Assembly (NCBI GenBank): GCA_023426545.1
Contig: JAFAAN010000062.1
Span: forward strand, 40,888 to 104,887
Source: Pseudomonadota bacterium
GTDB taxonomy: Bacteria; Myxococcota; Myxococcia; Myxococcales; Myxococcaceae
Direction: 5' to 3'
Length of the DNA stretch: 64,000 nt
Part shown: one piece after another, positions 62,448 through 64,000 of the stretch
Layout of the letters: every line of letters starts with the position of its first letter
How positions within the stretch are numbered: position 1 is the stretch's first letter
Position numbers and translations under genes: made by a program
The notes under the pieces: generated by a model
The model's input: the letters and a program-made list of their open reading frames with translations, nothing else
Database searches by the model: none
What the model was told of the DNA's origin: nothing

Positions 62448-62669
62448 GCGGTCGTCCCCTATTCGCGGTCCGGCGCCGCGGACGAAATCGGCGCTCCGTT
62501 CCTGACGTCCCGCCACAGCTGGCCGACCCCTGAGACGAACGGATTGCAGGGCCGAGCGTCGCGGTGTCAGGCACGCGCTGGCTACGCTTGGGCACCGTGT
62601 TCCGGCCTCCGCGGAAGGGAAGAGCCCTCGCGCGGAGGCCGTCATCGGGCCCAGGCGTGACGGAGCGGC

Positions 62670-63182
62670 TCAGTTGCAGACGCGGCAGCTCCGGCAGGAC
62701 GTGGTGACGGTGCAGCAGTAGCCGGAGGAGGGCGTGCAGCAGTAGCGCCATCCGCCACACGACACGCAACAGCGGGCCTTCTCGCTCGCGGACGGCGCTT
62801 CGAGCGGGTTCACGTCCAGGGACTGCATCTCGATGGTCGTCACCGAGACCCTGAAGGCCGCGCGGAGGCCGTGGTGAATCTTGCCATCGGCCCGCGCTTC
62901 GATGACCTCGACGGGAGCGGCGGACTCGAGGTCAAAGCCGTTGTAGATGGTGTATCGGACCGTGTCCTCGCCGATGACTTCCGGGACGATGCGGTAGGAC
63001 AGCTTCAGCGTGTCGTTGGTGGCGCTCACAGGCTGGCCGTCGATGGCGCGGAAGGCCGCGCTCTCGCCGGTTTCGCTATAGACGGTCATGTGAATGACCT
63101 TCTTCTCGACGGCCGCTTCCGCGGGGCTGAACACGAAGAGCAGTGAGGCCAACCCCATGATTCGAGTGAGGGTTCCAAGCAT
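62670..63182 (-). CDS. Secreted protein with a cysteine-rich C-terminus
   Basis: The 170-residue protein has a signal peptide (MLGTLTRIMGLASLLFVFSPAEAA) and a beta-rich middle, and its last 35 residues hold eleven cysteines (ARCCVSCGGWRYCCTPSSGYCCTVTTSCRSCRVC), several as CC pairs. That pattern suggests a disulfide-knotted surface or toxin-like domain, or a metal-binding one. AAGGAG lies about 7 bases before the ATG. I do not recognise the family. Confidence 0.8.
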   Translation of the reverse strand: MLGTLTRIMGLASLLFVFSPAEAAVEKKVIHMTVYSETGESAAFRAIDGQPVSATNDTLKLSYRIVPEVIGEDTVRYTIYNGFDLESAAPVEVIEARADGKIHHGLRAAFRVSVTTIEMQSLDVNPLEAPSASEKARCCVSCGGWRYCCTPSSGYCCTVTTSCRSCRVCN

Positions 63183-63535
63183 GACTTCGCTCCTTCTTGT
63201 GGGTGGTGATATGATTTACGAGTGGCGATGTCGTTATGCGTCTGTTTGTGATTTGGAAACAAGCCAGGAGCGTCTGTTTTGTGGCTGGTGCTGTCAGGCT
63301 CGCGACGCTCGCCGGAGTTCTGTTCCCTGATGTGCAGGCGCAATCCCTTGTGGCTGTGAGTCCGGGTGGTGGAATCAATGGATCTGAAATTGAGAAAGTG
63401 GCGGCTTGCTCGGGGGAACAAGCGCAGACAGGGCGCGAGGCCGAGGCGAGGGGAGGGGGATGTGGTAGGCTGCACGTTCATGCCGTGCCCGCAGCCGTGC
63501 GGGGCGGCTCCCCCTCACTCCACCGGAGTCTCGTC
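63183..63535. other. Intergenic divergent region of 353 bases without a supported gene
   Basis: This stretch between the Cys-rich gene (minus) and the thiaminase-like gene (plus) is more AT-rich than its neighbours and must contain both promoters. I see no convincing small gene in it. Confidence 0.5.
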
Positions 63536-63877
63536 GTGCATTGGAGAGCTTTGCCCTGCGCCCTCGCGCTGACCCTGTGCGCATGTTCGGGGTCCTCGGA
63601 CCCCGAACCTCAAGCGCCGAGGCCCTTGAAGGTCGTCCTCTTCTCCACCATCCCGGACGCGGCCGGGGATGGCTTCGCCAGCCTCAAGCAGCGGCTCGAG
63701 GCGGACTTCGAGCGCGAGCACTCGGACATCGACCTGGACATCGTGTTCGACGTCAACCTGGACCTCTATGACCTGGGCGAAGGGGGCACGCTGAGCCGGC
63801 TGCTCGGCCAGGGCGAGGGCGCCGCGCAGGTGGTGGAGATTGACACGTTGCTTCTGGGCGACCTGGTCTCGAAGTAA
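63536..63877 (+). pseudogene. Truncated thiaminase I-like lipoprotein
   Basis: The product is 113 residues from a GTG start (63536-63538, with GGAG 8 bases upstream). It has a lipoprotein signal (HWRALPCALALTLCAC) and then the first lobe of a thiaminase I-like binding fold (LKVVLFSTIPDAAGDGFASLKQRLEADFE, IDLDIVFDVNLDLYDL and VVEIDTLLLGDLV), which ends at a stop after LVSK. Family members are about three times as long, and the only cysteines are in the leader, so the catalytic cysteine is absent. It is probably a gene remnant, although a short binding lipoprotein cannot be excluded. No continuation is seen in the other frames before 63942. Confidence 0.65.
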
Positions 63878-63892
63878 CTGTTCGCCGTGCCC

Positions 63893-63924
63893 CGTCCCGG
63901 CGCCGTGCTGACCCGCCCGGGACG
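63893..63924. terminator. Hairpin between convergent genes near the right edge
   Basis: A perfect 8-base stem (CGTCCCGG and CCGGGACG) with a 16-base loop lies between the truncated thiaminase-like gene and the convergent partial gene. Confidence 0.35.
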
Positions 63925-63941
63925 ACCAGCGGGAGCGGCCG

Positions 63942-64000
63942 TCAGTCCTGACTCTTGGGAAGTGTGACGGTGCCTGGGTTCTCGATGGCGGCGAGCGCAG
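63942..64000 (-). CDS. Partial gene at the right edge (C-terminal 18 residues)
   Basis: Reading the minus strand in from the window edge gives a short C-terminal end, ALAAIENPGTVTLPKSQD followed by a stop (TGA at 63942-63944). The rest lies outside the window, so I cannot name it. Confidence 0.35.
   Translation of the reverse strand, partial: ALAAIENPGTVTLPKSQD

Noticed and set aside
63183..63535. Possible small gene in the AT-richer gap near the right end
   Set aside because: The overlapping frames on both strands lack a convincing start or protein.
1..64000. CRISPR array, tRNA/rRNA genes or insertion sequences
   Set aside because: I found no direct-repeat array, no tRNA cloverleaf and no transposase, although a computed scan was not possible.

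Overview
The window is GC-rich chromosomal DNA that looks like a fruiting myxobacterium of the Myxococcus/Corallococcus/Pyxidicoccus group. The grounds are a DUF2378 (TIGR02265) protein, a family described from myxobacteria; a very large Ser/Thr kinase of the HRDVSPHN type; a PilZ protein; many Cys-rich or Gly-rich lipoproteins; and a branched-chain 2-oxoacid dehydrogenase E1 pair like the esg locus of Myxococcus xanthus. The genus is an inference. I saw no rRNA, tRNA, CRISPR array, insertion sequence or prophage.

Layout. 1-21.5 kb is mostly housekeeping and envelope genes: a truncated membrane sensor, an ADP-forming acyl-CoA synthetase fused to a GNAT domain, a Ski2-like helicase, PEP carboxylase, an SGNH hydrolase lipoprotein, a PilZ protein, a GNAT protein, the E1 alpha/beta pair and a site-2 protease. 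21.7-33.7 kb is a co-directional block with the parts of a partner-switching signalling module: a membrane SpoIIE/RsbU-type phosphatase, a TPR protein and a periplasmic binding protein, then (after a hairpin) a TonB-dependent receptor, an RsbW-like ATPase and a STAS/zinc-ribbon/STAS/zinc-ribbon/Ser-Thr kinase.

33.8-42.7 kb holds a RiPP-like cassette: two paralogous short LanB-type (glutamylation-domain-only) proteins flank a protein that resembles a radical SAM barrel without its cysteines, with overlapping start and stop codons. It is followed by two small proteins, a GNAT-like protein and a DAO-type oxidase. 42.7-54.5 kb carries a TPR protein with a palindrome before its start, a Cys-rich protein, a LOG-like protein, a double-cyclase/ATPase/TPR signalling protein, a B12-type radical SAM protein, a YceI protein, a nuclease-like lipoprotein and small membrane or lipoproteins.

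54.5-59.8 kb is a compact five-gene minus-strand operon reading sigma-like factor, HTH protein, ImmA/IrrE metalloprotease, NurA-like protein, HerA ATPase. Its upstream region holds a cluster of inverted ACCTC/GAGGT repeats. This looks like a self-regulated DNA-processing or defence module and is my main candidate for an undescribed system. 60.2-64 kb has a GH19 chitinase with a ricin-type lectin domain, a phytanoyl-CoA-dioxygenase-like protein, a Cys-rich secreted protein, a truncated thiaminase-I-like lipoprotein and the end of another gene.

All functions come from reading motifs and context; no database search was possible.
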